In this document: piece after piece, positions 16,795 through 26,197 of the stretch | How positions within the stretch are numbered: position 1 is the stretch's first letter | Layout: every line of letters begins with the position of its first letter | Source: a virus | Length of the DNA stretch: 64,000 bases | IMG/VR virus record: IMGVR_UViG_3300037507_002575 | Coordinates: 1-64,000 of that record | Strand: one strand, 5' to 3' | Program-made: the position numbers and the translations under genes | Notes under the pieces: generated by a model | The model's database searches: none | Told to the model about the DNA's origin: nothing | Seen by the model: the letters and a program-made list of their open reading frames with translations, nothing else

Positions 16795-18282
16795 TCAATT
16801 AATTCTAATATTTGGATTTAGAATTTTATTTACCGCATTTTGTAATTCAAACAATATTTGTGTGGATTGTGTTCCGTCTGTTGCAACGGGAACTGGTGGG
16901 GTTCCTGGTACTGGATGGACGTGAGCAACCAAGAATCTAACGATTAAATTAAGTAGGTCAATTAGTTCTTCACCTCTAACCATTGATGATGTAAATGGTA
17001 ATACTTTATCAATAATATCTTGTTGTGTAATACCATATATTGTACCCTCTAAATCAACAGGTTTGTTTGACTTATGTGATAAAAGGTAGACAGTATCGGC
17101 ACCTCCAGCAAAAAATGTTCCATAATCGGCAACAACTTCTTTTGGAACCACATCCTCCAAATTAACTTTAATAGGTTTTCCTACTTCACCTTTTGAACGT
17201 ACAATTGCGTACTTTATTGCTTGTGTACCTAAACCTGGATTTAATGTAATTGAGTTTGCAATTCTTGATGCGTTTGTAAAAACAACGGCATTTGCGGTTG
17301 TTGAAATATCTCTTAATATTTTCCTTGCGGTAACGTTTGGTCTATAAATAAATGGGAATTGATTTTCAACAATTGGACCATTCGGTATTTGACCATTATT
17401 AACACCAATAATAAAATCATTAATTAATTTTACGGTTCTTTCAAATGAATAACCAATGAAATTTTGATAGTATTCCAAAGATTTTACATCTTCTAAATCA
17501 CTATCATAATCAATATTGTCTGATAATGTTTTATTAACTGGTTTTAATGAATATAATCTTATTGAACCTGTAAATGCGTTTTGTTGGTTTTCCAAATTTT
17601 GAACTTCCCATTCAACTAATTTTTTAATTTGTTGGTTTGCAGTCCCAAGTTTAATAAGAGTTTGTGTTTTTTTGCTTTTAATTGATGAATCAAAATTTGA
17701 TACTTGAAGAAAAGCTCTATTTGTATTGGCAATAGGTAATTTATTTGTATCAAACCTTTTTGTTTTTCCGGCTCTTAAAAGAACACTATTTCTTCTTACA
17801 ATAACATCGGCAGCACCTCTACCTAATAAAGCGTTGTCACCAGGTTCAGGAAATACACCATAAGATTTTTCATTCTTATATGTACCGTCTTTATTTTTAA
17901 CGGATAATGTACTTAAAACTCTATCACCTAATGATGTATATTTGTTTGCAGCTTGAATGTTTTCAAACGGTAAACTCATTGGTGTTGAATAGGCTCCTTG
18001 AACATAATATTGGTCTTGGAATGGGTATAAACTATTTTGGTAAATAATGTTAACTCTTTCCCCAACTTCAGGAACTTGACTAAAAAACATTGGTAATAAC
18101 GGTAATTGCACGAAGGGGTCTTTTGGTCCCCAAACATCTGTTACAGGATTAAAACTATAACCTTCTAATACGGCTCTTGTATTTTGGTCTAATGGATACG
18201 CTCTAATACGACCCAACATTTGTGGGTCTTGATTGTTAACAACTTCGGCAGGAAATATTATTTTTTTCTGTGACTTATCCAT
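16795..18282 (-). CDS. Baseplate protein with gp5-like OB fold
   Basis: A 495-residue protein. Residues about 8-115 resemble the OB fold of T4 gp5/VgrG-type spike proteins: VVNNQDPQMLGRIRAYPLD, then PFVQLPLLPMF, PEVGERVNIIY and DQYYVQGAYS. The C-terminal region has FLVAHVHPVPGTPPVP, another feature of such spike or hub proteins. No lysozyme domain is visible, unlike T4 gp5. It likely forms part of the central baseplate hub. It overlaps the small gene upstream by 8 bases, so the three baseplate-type genes here are co-transcribed. Confidence 0.75.
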   Translation of the reverse strand: MDKSQKKIIFPAEVVNNQDPQMLGRIRAYPLDQNTRAVLEGYSFNPVTDVWGPKDPFVQLPLLPMFFSQVPEVGERVNIIYQNSLYPFQDQYYVQGAYSTPMSLPFENIQAANKYTSLGDRVLSTLSVKNKDGTYKNEKSYGVFPEPGDNALLGRGAADVIVRRNSVLLRAGKTKRFDTNKLPIANTNRAFLQVSNFDSSIKSKKTQTLIKLGTANQQIKKLVEWEVQNLENQQNAFTGSIRLYSLKPVNKTLSDNIDYDSDLEDVKSLEYYQNFIGYSFERTVKLINDFIIGVNNGQIPNGPIVENQFPFIYRPNVTARKILRDISTTANAVVFTNASRIANSITLNPGLGTQAIKYAIVRSKGEVGKPIKVNLEDVVPKEVVADYGTFFAGGADTVYLLSHKSNKPVDLEGTIYGITQQDIIDKVLPFTSSMVRGEELIDLLNLIVRFLVAHVHPVPGTPPVPVATDGTQSTQILFELQNAVNKILNPNIRIN

Positions 18283-18493
18283 TGTTTCGTGAATTATATT
18301 CTTTTAATACACTATCGTATAAAGTTTCAATGTTATCTAAATGTTTGGATAATTCTACAATAAGATTTTTTGTTTCTTCAAAATCTTCATTTAAAAAATC
18401 CATAACTTTAGTTAAATCACCATTACCTCTGTTTTTGATATCAGAGATTATTTCATTGGCTTCGTCAAACGATATTTTATTTGTTGTAATCAT
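18275..18493 (-). CDS. Small helical protein in the baseplate operon
   Basis: A 72-residue acidic, fully helical protein (DEANEIISDIKNRGNGDL, LIVELSKHLDNIETLYD). It overlaps the upstream large gene by four bases (ATGA) and the downstream OB-fold gene by 8, so it is translationally coupled to both. A chaperone or small baseplate component is plausible from context; nothing in the sequence decides. Confidence 0.7.
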   Translation of the reverse strand: MITTNKISFDEANEIISDIKNRGNGDLTKVMDFLNEDFEETKNLIVELSKHLDNIETLYDSVLKEYNSRNNG

Positions 18494-20457
18494 AATGGAA
18501 TTCCTGTCATTGGTCTTGGGACTGTAAACCCACTTGGTGTTATTACTTGTGGTGGAGTCATGGATACCATTTTTGAATTTTTTGTTCGTTCAGATTCGGT
18601 ACCTTTTATTTGTGATACTATTGATTGTAAAAATAAATTTGGACTTCCATCAGGCATAGGTCCCGTTGGGATTCCAGCCCTTTGTAGTTCTTTAATTACT
18701 TCTAACGACGCTCTTGTATCGTTAAATCCTGTTCTAAAGGTTGATAAAAACAATAAAAATGGTGGGATTTCAATTCGTGTACCCCTTAAGGCAAACTCAA
18801 TAATGTTAATAATATCACCAATCACACTTTTACATTTTCTATAATCCGTAACTAATTGGGTTATTAATATTGCACCTTCAATTAATTGAAATATCACTGC
18901 GTATTGTTTTGCAACTTGGGATTTTTTTAAATCTCTAACAATACTTTGAAGGAGTTTTCTAATATCTCTAACAATTAAATCACGTAAGATTTTTACAAAT
19001 CTTGCTCCTATTTCAGACATAACATCTATGTTTAATTTTTGGAAAGTTTTTAAAAATGTTTGTAAATTATAAACTTCATTTACTACAGAACCAACTTTAC
19101 CAAGAGCAATTCCTTCAATTGCTTTATACATCACCATAAAAGGTAATAATACTTTTGGTGAAAGAACGGCTGCATACAATGCTTGTGGTATTGCTTTGAT
19201 TATATTGGTATCCACAGAAAATTGAATTTCAGGTCCTTGAGGCCATTGTGGATTATTTGTTACAGAGGCAATTGATTTATTAAAAATTTTACTATTAGCA
19301 TCAGAATTATCATCACTAATTTCTAAAATACCACTAAAAGTATTAAACAGTGCTTCAGTATCTATTGGTAATTTTACCGTAGTACAATCAGGATATTCAA
19401 CCACACCTCTTTGAATGTTTGATAACTCACTTTCAATAGTTCTTAAATCAACATCTGTTAATTCAAAAAAAGATTCATCAACCCCATCTAAAGGTGCTAC
19501 TTTGGCAACACCACTAACATCAATTTCTGACCTATCGTCAAAACATAAACCTAAAATACGAGTTAATATTCTTTGAAAGACTAATTGGCTTTCGGTTTCT
19601 GCAGAACCATTTTTTAATTGTATGGACATCGCACCAAATAAAACTTGAAATATTCGGAGATATATATCCTTACTATCAACTATTTTGATAGTGTTAAAAT
19701 AGTCAGTAATAAATTGACTAACTAAATTTTTATTATCGGCTCTGTTTGGTAATGTTACTTGAAAAAAACTTCCTTGATTTCCATTTTCATCTTCTGTAAC
19801 ATATGTAACATCAAATAAACTTTGTTGTGATAAACCAATATAATTTTGACCATTAACAGCATCATATGATACACCTTCAGTTTGAATTCTTGAGTATAAC
19901 TCACGGTTCATAGAAAATGGTGTTTGTTGAACTTTAATAGGCGTTGTTTCATACATCAATCTACCCATAGGAGTTGTTGGTGATTCTTTTAATAATCCAA
20001 ATAAATCTACACTTTCAACAGGAATAAAAATACCATTAGCAGAAAAAGTTGATACGTCATAGGTTTGTTCTTGTGAACAACCTAATTGTTTTAACATAGC
20101 CTTTTTAATAATACCTGGTAATTCAGATTTAATTTGATTTAAAGCGATTAAAAAATCATTTTTAACTAATGAAACAACTGAACTAGATGACTTACCCGAT
20201 AATCTATTGTCAGGCAATAATTGATTAAGATTTAATAATTTATCTAATTGTGTTTCAGTTTGTCTTTGAAATTTTTTTTTGTTTTCCTGTAATTGAGTTA
20301 AAGGACTTACAGTTTCTTCCGCAGCCTTTTCTTGAGACGATTGTTGTTGTGAAGTAATTTGTTTGTTATCTTCCGATACTTGATTAAACGTCTGAATCGC
20401 CTTTATAGAATTTTCGGCATTATCATAAGCGGAATTTAAATCAACAATTGTTGCCAT
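18490..20457 (-). CDS. Large hypothetical structural protein, baseplate region
   Basis: A 655-residue protein I cannot match to a T4 gene. The N-terminus is a Gln-rich coiled-coil-like segment (about 20-75), the middle is mixed alpha/beta, and residues about 440-560 contain several long amphipathic or hydrophobic helices (VLLPFMVMYKAIEGIALGKV, LRDLIVRDIRKLLQSIVRDL, VIFQLIEGAILITQLV). It ends in a Pro/Met-rich tail. It lies between a small coiled-coil gene and the OB-fold baseplate gene, so a hub, wedge or tape-like virion role is most likely. The hydrophobic helices could contact the host membrane during injection, which is speculative. Confidence 0.7.
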   Translation of the reverse strand: MATIVDLNSAYDNAENSIKAIQTFNQVSEDNKQITSQQQSSQEKAAEETVSPLTQLQENKKKFQRQTETQLDKLLNLNQLLPDNRLSGKSSSSVVSLVKNDFLIALNQIKSELPGIIKKAMLKQLGCSQEQTYDVSTFSANGIFIPVESVDLFGLLKESPTTPMGRLMYETTPIKVQQTPFSMNRELYSRIQTEGVSYDAVNGQNYIGLSQQSLFDVTYVTEDENGNQGSFFQVTLPNRADNKNLVSQFITDYFNTIKIVDSKDIYLRIFQVLFGAMSIQLKNGSAETESQLVFQRILTRILGLCFDDRSEIDVSGVAKVAPLDGVDESFFELTDVDLRTIESELSNIQRGVVEYPDCTTVKLPIDTEALFNTFSGILEISDDNSDANSKIFNKSIASVTNNPQWPQGPEIQFSVDTNIIKAIPQALYAAVLSPKVLLPFMVMYKAIEGIALGKVGSVVNEVYNLQTFLKTFQKLNIDVMSEIGARFVKILRDLIVRDIRKLLQSIVRDLKKSQVAKQYAVIFQLIEGAILITQLVTDYRKCKSVIGDIINIIEFALRGTRIEIPPFLLFLSTFRTGFNDTRASLEVIKELQRAGIPTGPMPDGSPNLFLQSIVSQIKGTESERTKNSKMVSMTPPQVITPSGFTVPRPMTGIPL

Positions 20458-20459
20458 AA

Positions 20460-20831
20460 TTATTTAAACTTATATGAATTGTCATTTGACATTCCATCAA
20501 TATCTTTTTGAATTAAAGACTGTAACATGTCATCATCAATATCACCCAATGATAAGTCTTCTTCACTTTTATTTGATTTTTCCCAAATAGTTGATTGTAA
20601 TTTAGCCAATGTTAATTTTTTCTCTACAACATCATTAATAATTTTTTGTTGTTTTTCTAAAACAGGACCAATTACGGTCATATCTTCAGGGTCTTTTAAC
20701 ATTGCCAACATTTTATTTTGTACCCTAATAGCCGTAGACCTTTGTTCTACAAGTTCATTGTAGATTTCTTGCAATAATGCAAGAACCGAATCTTTAGATA
20801 AATTTATTTCTTTCTTTTTTGGTCTTGACAT
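20460..20831 (-). CDS. Small coiled-coil protein
   Basis: A 123-residue protein with a basic start (MSRPKKKEINLS) and a long helical middle (VLALLQEIYNELVEQRST ... VLEKQQKIINDVVEKKL), ending acidic. It begins four bases after a minus-strand TATTTAT motif and ends two bases before the 655-residue gene, so it is the first gene of the baseplate transcript. Function unknown. Confidence 0.7.
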   Translation of the reverse strand: MSRPKKKEINLSKDSVLALLQEIYNELVEQRSTAIRVQNKMLAMLKDPEDMTVIGPVLEKQQKIINDVVEKKLTLAKLQSTIWEKSNKSEEDLSLGDIDDDMLQSLIQKDIDGMSNDNSYKFK

Positions 20832-20835
20832 ATTG

Positions 20836-20842
20836 ATAAATA
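20836..20842 (-). promoter_or_regulatory. TATTTAT late-promoter candidate
   Basis: Minus-strand AATATTTATCAATATG: the motif ends four bases before ATG 20831. It separates the baseplate operon from the sigma gene upstream. Confidence 0.55.
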
Positions 20843-20858
20843 TTATTTTTAATGTTTT

Positions 20859-21599
20859 TTATTCTATCATGTCATTTAACACGACATAATATAATTTTTT
20901 AAATCGTTTCATTGCCGTTCTAATTTCTTTCGTTGAAAGGTTTGTCATTTCACGGATTGAAAGTAAAATAATATTTTTGTTGAACTTGTTATTGTCCGTA
21001 CCTAAAAATATTGTTTTATAATTTTCAAATAACTCTAACAAAGCAATACCCAATTTTTTTTCATTATCAGTTAAAGGTTCGTTATCAATATAGTGTTTTA
21101 ATTCGTTTAAAAACCCTTGTATTACATCATCAGCTTCAGTTTTTTCAAGTTCCATATAATAAACCATATCAGGTCTTTGTTCTAAACTGGATGAAATATC
21201 TTCATACGAAATTTTTCTATTTGTATCTTTTTGGTCTTTTATGATTTGACCCATTAAATAATTTTTACAAATAGTACCAAAATAAGAATATGCTTTCTTT
21301 TCTTTTGAAGGTTTAAATTTATCAACCTTTGTCATCAAAAAAGAATGTGTATCAGTGTGAATATCGGTAAAATTCATATCTTTACGATATAACTTATACC
21401 TACGGATAATTGATGATATCATTTTATCCAAAGGACCCCTCAAAAACTCATTGTAGATTGCATTTTTTTCTTCAAAAGTTTCTGCGATAAGATATCTTCT
21501 TACCGCAGCTTCTTCTGCAACGTCAAAATAATTAACGTTAGTTGTTTTTCTACCTCGTTTTTTGACTGTGGTATCCGTCAATGTTTCGGAAGAAAACAT
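20859..21599 (-). CDS. Late-transcription sigma factor (gp55-like)
   Basis: A 246-residue protein with sigma region 2 character: FLRGPLDKMISSIIRRYKLY, then MNFTDIHTDTHSFLMTKVD and AYSYFGTICKNYLMGQIIKD, the pattern of gp55-type factors in T4-like phages. The C-terminal SIREMTNLSTKEIRTAMKRF resembles a helix-turn-helix. T4 gp55 recruits host RNA polymerase to late promoters together with the sliding clamp and co-activator gp33, neither of which I see here. It is the natural candidate to read the TATTTAT motifs. Its ATG shares its last base with the stop of the upstream glycosyltransferase gene. Confidence 0.85.
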   Translation of the reverse strand: MFSSETLTDTTVKKRGRKTTNVNYFDVAEEAAVRRYLIAETFEEKNAIYNEFLRGPLDKMISSIIRRYKLYRKDMNFTDIHTDTHSFLMTKVDKFKPSKEKKAYSYFGTICKNYLMGQIIKDQKDTNRKISYEDISSSLEQRPDMVYYMELEKTEADDVIQGFLNELKHYIDNEPLTDNEKKLGIALLELFENYKTIFLGTDNNKFNKNIILLSIREMTNLSTKEIRTAMKRFKKLYYVVLNDMIE

Positions 21600-22405
21600 T
21601 AAGCATTTTGAACTTCATAATTTATATTTCTATCGTCTTTGAAGAAATATTCTTTTTTTGCGGTTGAAATCCAAAATTTAACTTCATTTTCTGACATAAT
21701 ATCATCACCATTTTTGTAATTCCAAAATATTGAACCTTCTCTCATACTAGTATGTTTGTATCCAAGTTTTGGTATTGTCATAATTCTTAAAGAATTATAT
21801 GTCATTCTGAGTAAAAATTCGTATACAAATGTTAATTTAATTGATGATTTAAATCCTCCAAAATCAACAAATTTTTCTTTTTTAATTACCATACCAGCAG
21901 TTTGGAAATTTTGATAATCTAATAATGTTTCATTATTCAAATATCCCATTTCTTGTGTGAAATTTGCCGCAAATGTGGCTTCATTTGTAAAACCTGCAAA
22001 TGTACCTTTGTTGTCAGTATCAACAACAATTGGTAAAAACGCATCAACATCAGGATAAATTTCAGAATATTTTAAAACATTATCAAACCAAATATTTGAA
22101 TATTCATCGTCAAACTCAAAGAAAGATATCCATTGACTTTCAGCCTGTTCAACACCAAATGAAATCTGTTTTTGAAATGATGGTTCTCCAACGTATTCAA
22201 CAAGTTTTACATTTAAACTTTCAAAATCATAATTTTTTAATTTGGTAACCAATTGTTCTTCTTGAGTATGAACAATAATTAACTCATTAAATGTTGTTTT
22301 TTGGATTTTTAAAGATTTAATGGCGCTTTCAAAGTATTCATCAAAATCTTTCGCCAATGCTGATTTGATAGGTAATATTATTGATAAATTAAGTTTCTTT
22401 TCCAT
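21599..22405 (-). CDS. Family 2-type glycosyltransferase
   Basis: A 268-residue GT-A protein. It begins LNLSIILPIKSALAKDFDEY and has ISFGVEQAESQWISFFEFDD, the usual GT2 layout with an acidic metal-binding cluster near residue 98. A later YEFLLRMTYNS segment fits the acceptor side. No membrane helices, so it is cytoplasmic and probably transfers a sugar from a nucleotide donor to a phage or host glycan. It is separated from the next gene by two bases. Confidence 0.8.
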   Translation of the reverse strand: MEKKLNLSIILPIKSALAKDFDEYFESAIKSLKIQKTTFNELIIVHTQEEQLVTKLKNYDFESLNVKLVEYVGEPSFQKQISFGVEQAESQWISFFEFDDEYSNIWFDNVLKYSEIYPDVDAFLPIVVDTDNKGTFAGFTNEATFAANFTQEMGYLNNETLLDYQNFQTAGMVIKKEKFVDFGGFKSSIKLTFVYEFLLRMTYNSLRIMTIPKLGYKHTSMREGSIFWNYKNGDDIMSENEVKFWISTAKKEYFFKDDRNINYEVQNA

Positions 22406-22407
22406 AA

Positions 22408-23460
22408 TTATGCAGTTTCTTGTGTGATTTGTGCTTCAAAAGCATCTTTACGTTTATTGATAAATGAATTAAATATGTCAACAACTGACGTTTTAAAATT
22501 CTCTTGGTTTGTGAATTTTTCTGCGGTATTAAACCCTTCGGTATATAAATCTTGTAAGACGTTATCTTCTAACCATGTTTGAACAACATCAGCAATAACA
22601 TCAACCATTTGATTTTGGTTATCAATCCAAATACCATTTTTTTCCGACATCCAACCTGGTTTTAGATTTGGTATTTTACCAACAACAGGTACACCACTCT
22701 TCATACATTCTAACGGAAATGTTCCAAATCCTGAAGTCGGGTCAATCCAAACACCTAACAAACAATCTTGCAAACCTTTTGCAAAATCATCTTGAGATAG
22801 ACCTCTTAAATCTTTAAAAGTGAAAAATCTATATTGTGGGTATTTTAAATAAAATTGTTTAATAATATTAAGACCTTCTCTTTGTTCACGTGCTGAAACA
22901 CCAATTAGTGTTTTTGCAGGAAATTTAGAAGATTCAAAATTTTCATGTAATGTTGGTTCTATAATATCAACAGATACGTGTCTCATTAATGAATTGATAT
23001 AATCTTTTTGTTCTTCAGATGTTGTAATACATTTAAAGAAACCATATTGTTCCCAAGTACCACCTGGTGATAAAGTTTCTAAAATATGGTCATACGCTTG
23101 ACATAGAACAATTTTACCACAAGGTAAGTTTTTAACTTGTTCCATAATAAAACCAAAAATTTCTGGAATAACCAAAACATCTTCAGGTGCAATTGCTAAA
23201 TTTTGACCTTCTAAACTTTGATGTTGTAATTCATCATAAGAACCTTTTAACCAAGATGTAACTGGTGTATATTCTTTCTTTTCATACAACATAATAACAT
23301 TATGTCCATTGTCTTTTAAAGTTAACGCCATTTCGTAAATGTATCGTATTGATGCTTTGGCGTTTCCTTTTGTGTCCTGAACAAAAAAATAAATTCTGTT
23401 TAATTTCTCGTCAATATTTTTTATTGACACTTTGATTTTTTCAATCATTTCGTTTTCCAT
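22408..23460 (-). CDS. GT-B (GT4-like) glycosyltransferase
   Basis: A 350-residue protein of GT-B type. The C-terminal half contains LIGVSAREQREGLNIIKQF, a Gly-rich VWIDPTSGFGTFPLECMKSG segment and VPVVGKIPNLKPGWM, the signature donor-binding region of GT4-like enzymes. The N-terminal half has KASIRYIYEMALTLKDNGH. It would act in the cytoplasm on an unknown acceptor. It lies in the middle of an uninterrupted minus-strand gene run. Confidence 0.8.
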   Translation of the reverse strand: MENEMIEKIKVSIKNIDEKLNRIYFFVQDTKGNAKASIRYIYEMALTLKDNGHNVIMLYEKKEYTPVTSWLKGSYDELQHQSLEGQNLAIAPEDVLVIPEIFGFIMEQVKNLPCGKIVLCQAYDHILETLSPGGTWEQYGFFKCITTSEEQKDYINSLMRHVSVDIIEPTLHENFESSKFPAKTLIGVSAREQREGLNIIKQFYLKYPQYRFFTFKDLRGLSQDDFAKGLQDCLLGVWIDPTSGFGTFPLECMKSGVPVVGKIPNLKPGWMSEKNGIWIDNQNQMVDVIADVVQTWLEDNVLQDLYTEGFNTAEKFTNQENFKTSVVDIFNSFINKRKDAFEAQITQETA

Positions 23461-23471
23461 ATACGTTCTAC

Positions 23472-23747
23472 TTAAAATTTTTCAATTAATTTATTAACTA
23501 ACATTGTGTTCCATGCTAATTTAAATGGTATTGTAAGTTGACTTGACGCTTTTCCACCAAGTTTTTCATCAATATCTTCACTTTCGCTTAAAATCACATC
23601 AGTAAGTGTTTTAACCATTTCATATTTTACTATTGAAATGTGTTGTTCAGGTTCTGGTGAACCTGATAATGGGGGTGTTTGAATATTAACATACTTGTCA
23701 ATATTATCTAAATTTATATAATAGTTTTCACCAAATAATGTAATCAT
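23472..23747 (-). CDS. Hypothetical 91-residue protein
   Basis: A small protein starting MITLFGENYYINLDNIDKYV, with an acidic, Pro/Ser/Glu-containing middle and a C-terminal amphipathic helix. It overlaps the HAD-phosphatase gene by four bases (ATGA), indicating coupling. No family recognised. Confidence 0.65.
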   Translation of the reverse strand: MITLFGENYYINLDNIDKYVNIQTPPLSGSPEPEQHISIVKYEMVKTLTDVILSESEDIDEKLGGKASSQLTIPFKLAWNTMLVNKLIEKF

Positions 23748-24337
23748 TTTTCTATTAAAGTTTCAATTTTTTTATCAAATTCTTTTAGAGTTGTAATTGT
23801 TTCATCACACTCAGTTGTTAAATTATAAGAAGTTTCATATTTAATTAAAGTTTTGTTTTTGCTTTGTTCTAATAAATCAGGGTTTGATGTTAATAAAATA
23901 TCAAACTCATTCCAAACACTATCTTTTGTCAATTGATTATAAAATATGATTTTATCAATTTCACATCCAAATTTTGAAACAAAAAATAATGTTGCTGGTT
24001 TTGTCTTACCAACTTGCTTTGAAATTAATAAAAATTTTACCTTATCTTTGTATTTTACAATTAAATCGTTTAAATCGTAAAATGTTGACATTTCAGTTGA
24101 TGGTGAGTGACCAAATATTTCCATTGCGAATTCTTCATACATAAAGGACAAATATTCTTCATCTGTTTTAAATTTAAAATGGTTAGAATATTCAGGTGTA
24201 TTGTATGGTGCTATGATTTCATATTTGAATTCGTCATCAACAAGTTCTAACTCATCAATAAAATACTTTTGATAAATTTGTTCTATCTTGGTAAAAGTAT
24301 CTCTTAACACTCCATCAATATCTATCGCAATTCTCAT
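23744..24337 (-). CDS. HAD-superfamily phosphatase
   Basis: A 197-residue protein with the HAD motif I MRIAIDIDGVLRDT (Asp6 nucleophile, Asp8), a motif II/III-like VKFLLISKQVGKTKPATLFF region and FDILLTSNPDLLEQ near the C-terminus. It resembles the 5'-deoxynucleotidase-type HAD proteins carried by phages and could dephosphorylate nucleotides or sugar phosphates. It overlaps both neighbouring genes by four bases. Confidence 0.8.
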   Translation of the reverse strand: MRIAIDIDGVLRDTFTKIEQIYQKYFIDELELVDDEFKYEIIAPYNTPEYSNHFKFKTDEEYLSFMYEEFAMEIFGHSPSTEMSTFYDLNDLIVKYKDKVKFLLISKQVGKTKPATLFFVSKFGCEIDKIIFYNQLTKDSVWNEFDILLTSNPDLLEQSKNKTLIKYETSYNLTTECDETITTLKEFDKKIETLIEK

Positions 24338-25086
24338 TCTTCGTATTTACTTAAAATTTGTGAAATTAATGGGTTTCTAACAATATCTTTGTCGTTAAAT
24401 TCAAAAACACCAATATCACTAACATTTTTAAACTTTTCAATAGCATCCCATAGACCAGATTGTGTTTTGTCTTTATATCTATCTGTTTGTTCTAAATCTC
24501 CCGAAATAAAAAATTTACTTTTAAAACCAATTCTAGTTAATAAAAGTTTCATTTGTTTTGGTGTACTATTTTGAGCCTCTTCAAAAATTAAAATTGAATT
24601 GTCAATGTTCATACCTCTCATATATGCTAAGGCAAATACTTCAATAGCTTCAATATTTTTTAAATGTTCTCTTTTATCTTTACCTATAATTTTATTTAAT
24701 AGATAGTAAGATGGAAAAATGTACGGGTCTAATTTTTCTTCAACATTACCTGGTAAAGCTCCAAGTTTTTCCTCGGCTTCAACCGCAGGTCTAACAATAA
24801 TAATTTTTTCATACGGTGTTGTTGGGTCCGCGAGTAAATCTACGGCTGCTTTCATAGCAATATAACTTTTACCAACACCAGCCGGACCTGAACATATGAT
24901 TATTTGATTTTTTTGTAATAAATCATAATACAATCTTTGATTTTCAGTTAAAAATTTTTCCTTTGTTGGTCTTGAAATTATAGATGCGATAATTTCTTTT
25001 TTAGATTTAGACGTAAATTTTGTGTCTCCACTAAAAATAGTTGGTTTTGTAGAAACAGTTGGTTTCTTTCTTGGTTTTTTTTCCAT
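24334..25086 (-). CDS. phoH: PhoH-like P-loop ATPase
   Basis: A 250-residue protein of the PhoH family. Walker A is CSGPAGVGKSYIAMKAA near residue 66-82; VRPAVEAEEKLGALPGNVEEK follows, highly characteristic of PhoH; Walker B is SILIFEEAQNSTPKQMK near 160; and FISGDLEQTDR follows. The basic N-terminal 40 residues are an extension. PhoH is widespread in phages; proposed roles include RNA handling and phosphate stress, without a settled function. It is the first gene of the 21.6-25.1 kb gene run. Confidence 0.95.
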   Translation of the reverse strand: MEKKPRKKPTVSTKPTIFSGDTKFTSKSKKEIIASIISRPTKEKFLTENQRLYYDLLQKNQIIICSGPAGVGKSYIAMKAAVDLLADPTTPYEKIIIVRPAVEAEEKLGALPGNVEEKLDPYIFPSYYLLNKIIGKDKREHLKNIEAIEVFALAYMRGMNIDNSILIFEEAQNSTPKQMKLLLTRIGFKSKFFISGDLEQTDRYKDKTQSGLWDAIEKFKNVSDIGVFEFNDKDIVRNPLISQILSKYEE

Positions 25087-25123
25087 TAATTATAATTTAT
25101 GAAAATTAATGATAAAAGAAACA

Positions 25124-26194
25124 TTAAAAATTAACGTATACTCCTTTGGGCGATGTACCTTGTTTAAAGAATTTTACCTTTTCACCAAAATCAAAAATTA
25201 ATTCTTTAACTACTTTCATATTTTTTATAAATTCATCACTTTCAATAATATACACAGTATAACCTTCTTTTAAAAAATCTGAAACCAATTCAGATTTTGG
25301 TGATTCTGTAATATCAATAGACATGTCTTTATATCCAACACCTGTAAACACAAAAGGTATTGTTTTGTCAGGATTTAAATTTATAAAATGTTTTTTAATA
25401 AATTGATGGTGATTTATATTGAAATCTTCATTAACAAATGGTAAAACAAAATCTAATTTATTGTCATTAGACACTTGACCTAATACTCTATTTTCTGTTG
25501 GAATCCAAGGACCACCAACACCAAATCCAAAATTAAAATTATTTTCAGATATTGATTTATCATAACCTAAACTTTTAAGTAATAATTTTGTTTCGTCTGA
25601 AGTTCCATAATTTAACATTAATTCACCTAAAAAATTTGCAAAATTAATTTTGGTGTGTATAAAAGAACTATATGCCAATCTGTAAATTTCCGCAGACTTA
25701 CTTGTCATTGAAATAACATTTAATTTATTATTTTGTTTTGGTTGAAATATGTCTGTAATTGTATTAATTACTTGTAAATCAAGACTACCTATTACCATTG
25801 TTTCTAAATTGATTAGAGATGATAATATGTTGTCTGACTCAATAATTAGAGGAAGGTAACAAACACTCAAATTCATTGGATTTAATATCTCTGATATTTG
25901 TTTTGTGTCACCAGGATTTAATGTGGAGCATATGACAAATGTTTTTTCATATAATGGAATTTCAGATTCAAATGCAATTCCAAAATCTTCAACCACATTC
26001 ATAACATTTTTTATGTCCAAAAAATTTGATGGTAAAATATTTGTATCAACACAACAAAAAATAACATCTGAGTTTTTTATAACATCAACGTTATCACCAT
26101 CAACATCAGAAACATAAATTACATGTTGTTTTTCAGATAAAAAATTTAATAAATTTATACCTAAATTACCAACGCCAATTATACCAATGTTCAT
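25124..26194 (-). CDS. UDP-sugar dehydrogenase-like protein lacking the catalytic Cys
   Basis: A 356-residue protein with an N-terminal Rossmann domain (NIGIIGVGNLGINLL, Gly7-x-Gly9-x2-Gly12) and the UDP-glucose/GDP-mannose dehydrogenase layout: STLNPGDTKQI near 91, Lys182 in TKINFANFLGEL, and GFGVGGPWIPTENR near 223-236. In the family the last motif normally has Cys as GG-x-C-x-P; here the position is Trp230. Without that Cys the normal four-electron oxidation to a uronic acid is unlikely. It may be a modified sugar dehydrogenase or a non-catalytic homologue. Next to other sugar-nucleotide genes. Confidence 0.8.
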   Translation of the reverse strand: MNIGIIGVGNLGINLLNFLSEKQHVIYVSDVDGDNVDVIKNSDVIFCCVDTNILPSNFLDIKNVMNVVEDFGIAFESEIPLYEKTFVICSTLNPGDTKQISEILNPMNLSVCYLPLIIESDNILSSLINLETMVIGSLDLQVINTITDIFQPKQNNKLNVISMTSKSAEIYRLAYSSFIHTKINFANFLGELMLNYGTSDETKLLLKSLGYDKSISENNFNFGFGVGGPWIPTENRVLGQVSNDNKLDFVLPFVNEDFNINHHQFIKKHFINLNPDKTIPFVFTGVGYKDMSIDITESPKSELVSDFLKEGYTVYIIESDEFIKNMKVVKELIFDFGEKVKFFKQGTSPKGVYVNF

Positions 26195-26197
26195 TAA

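Noticed and set aside
16795-18282. Lysozyme (gp5-type) activity in the OB-fold baseplate protein
   Set aside because: The OB-like part is visible but no Glu-x-Asp/Thr lysozyme motif or domain of suitable length was found.
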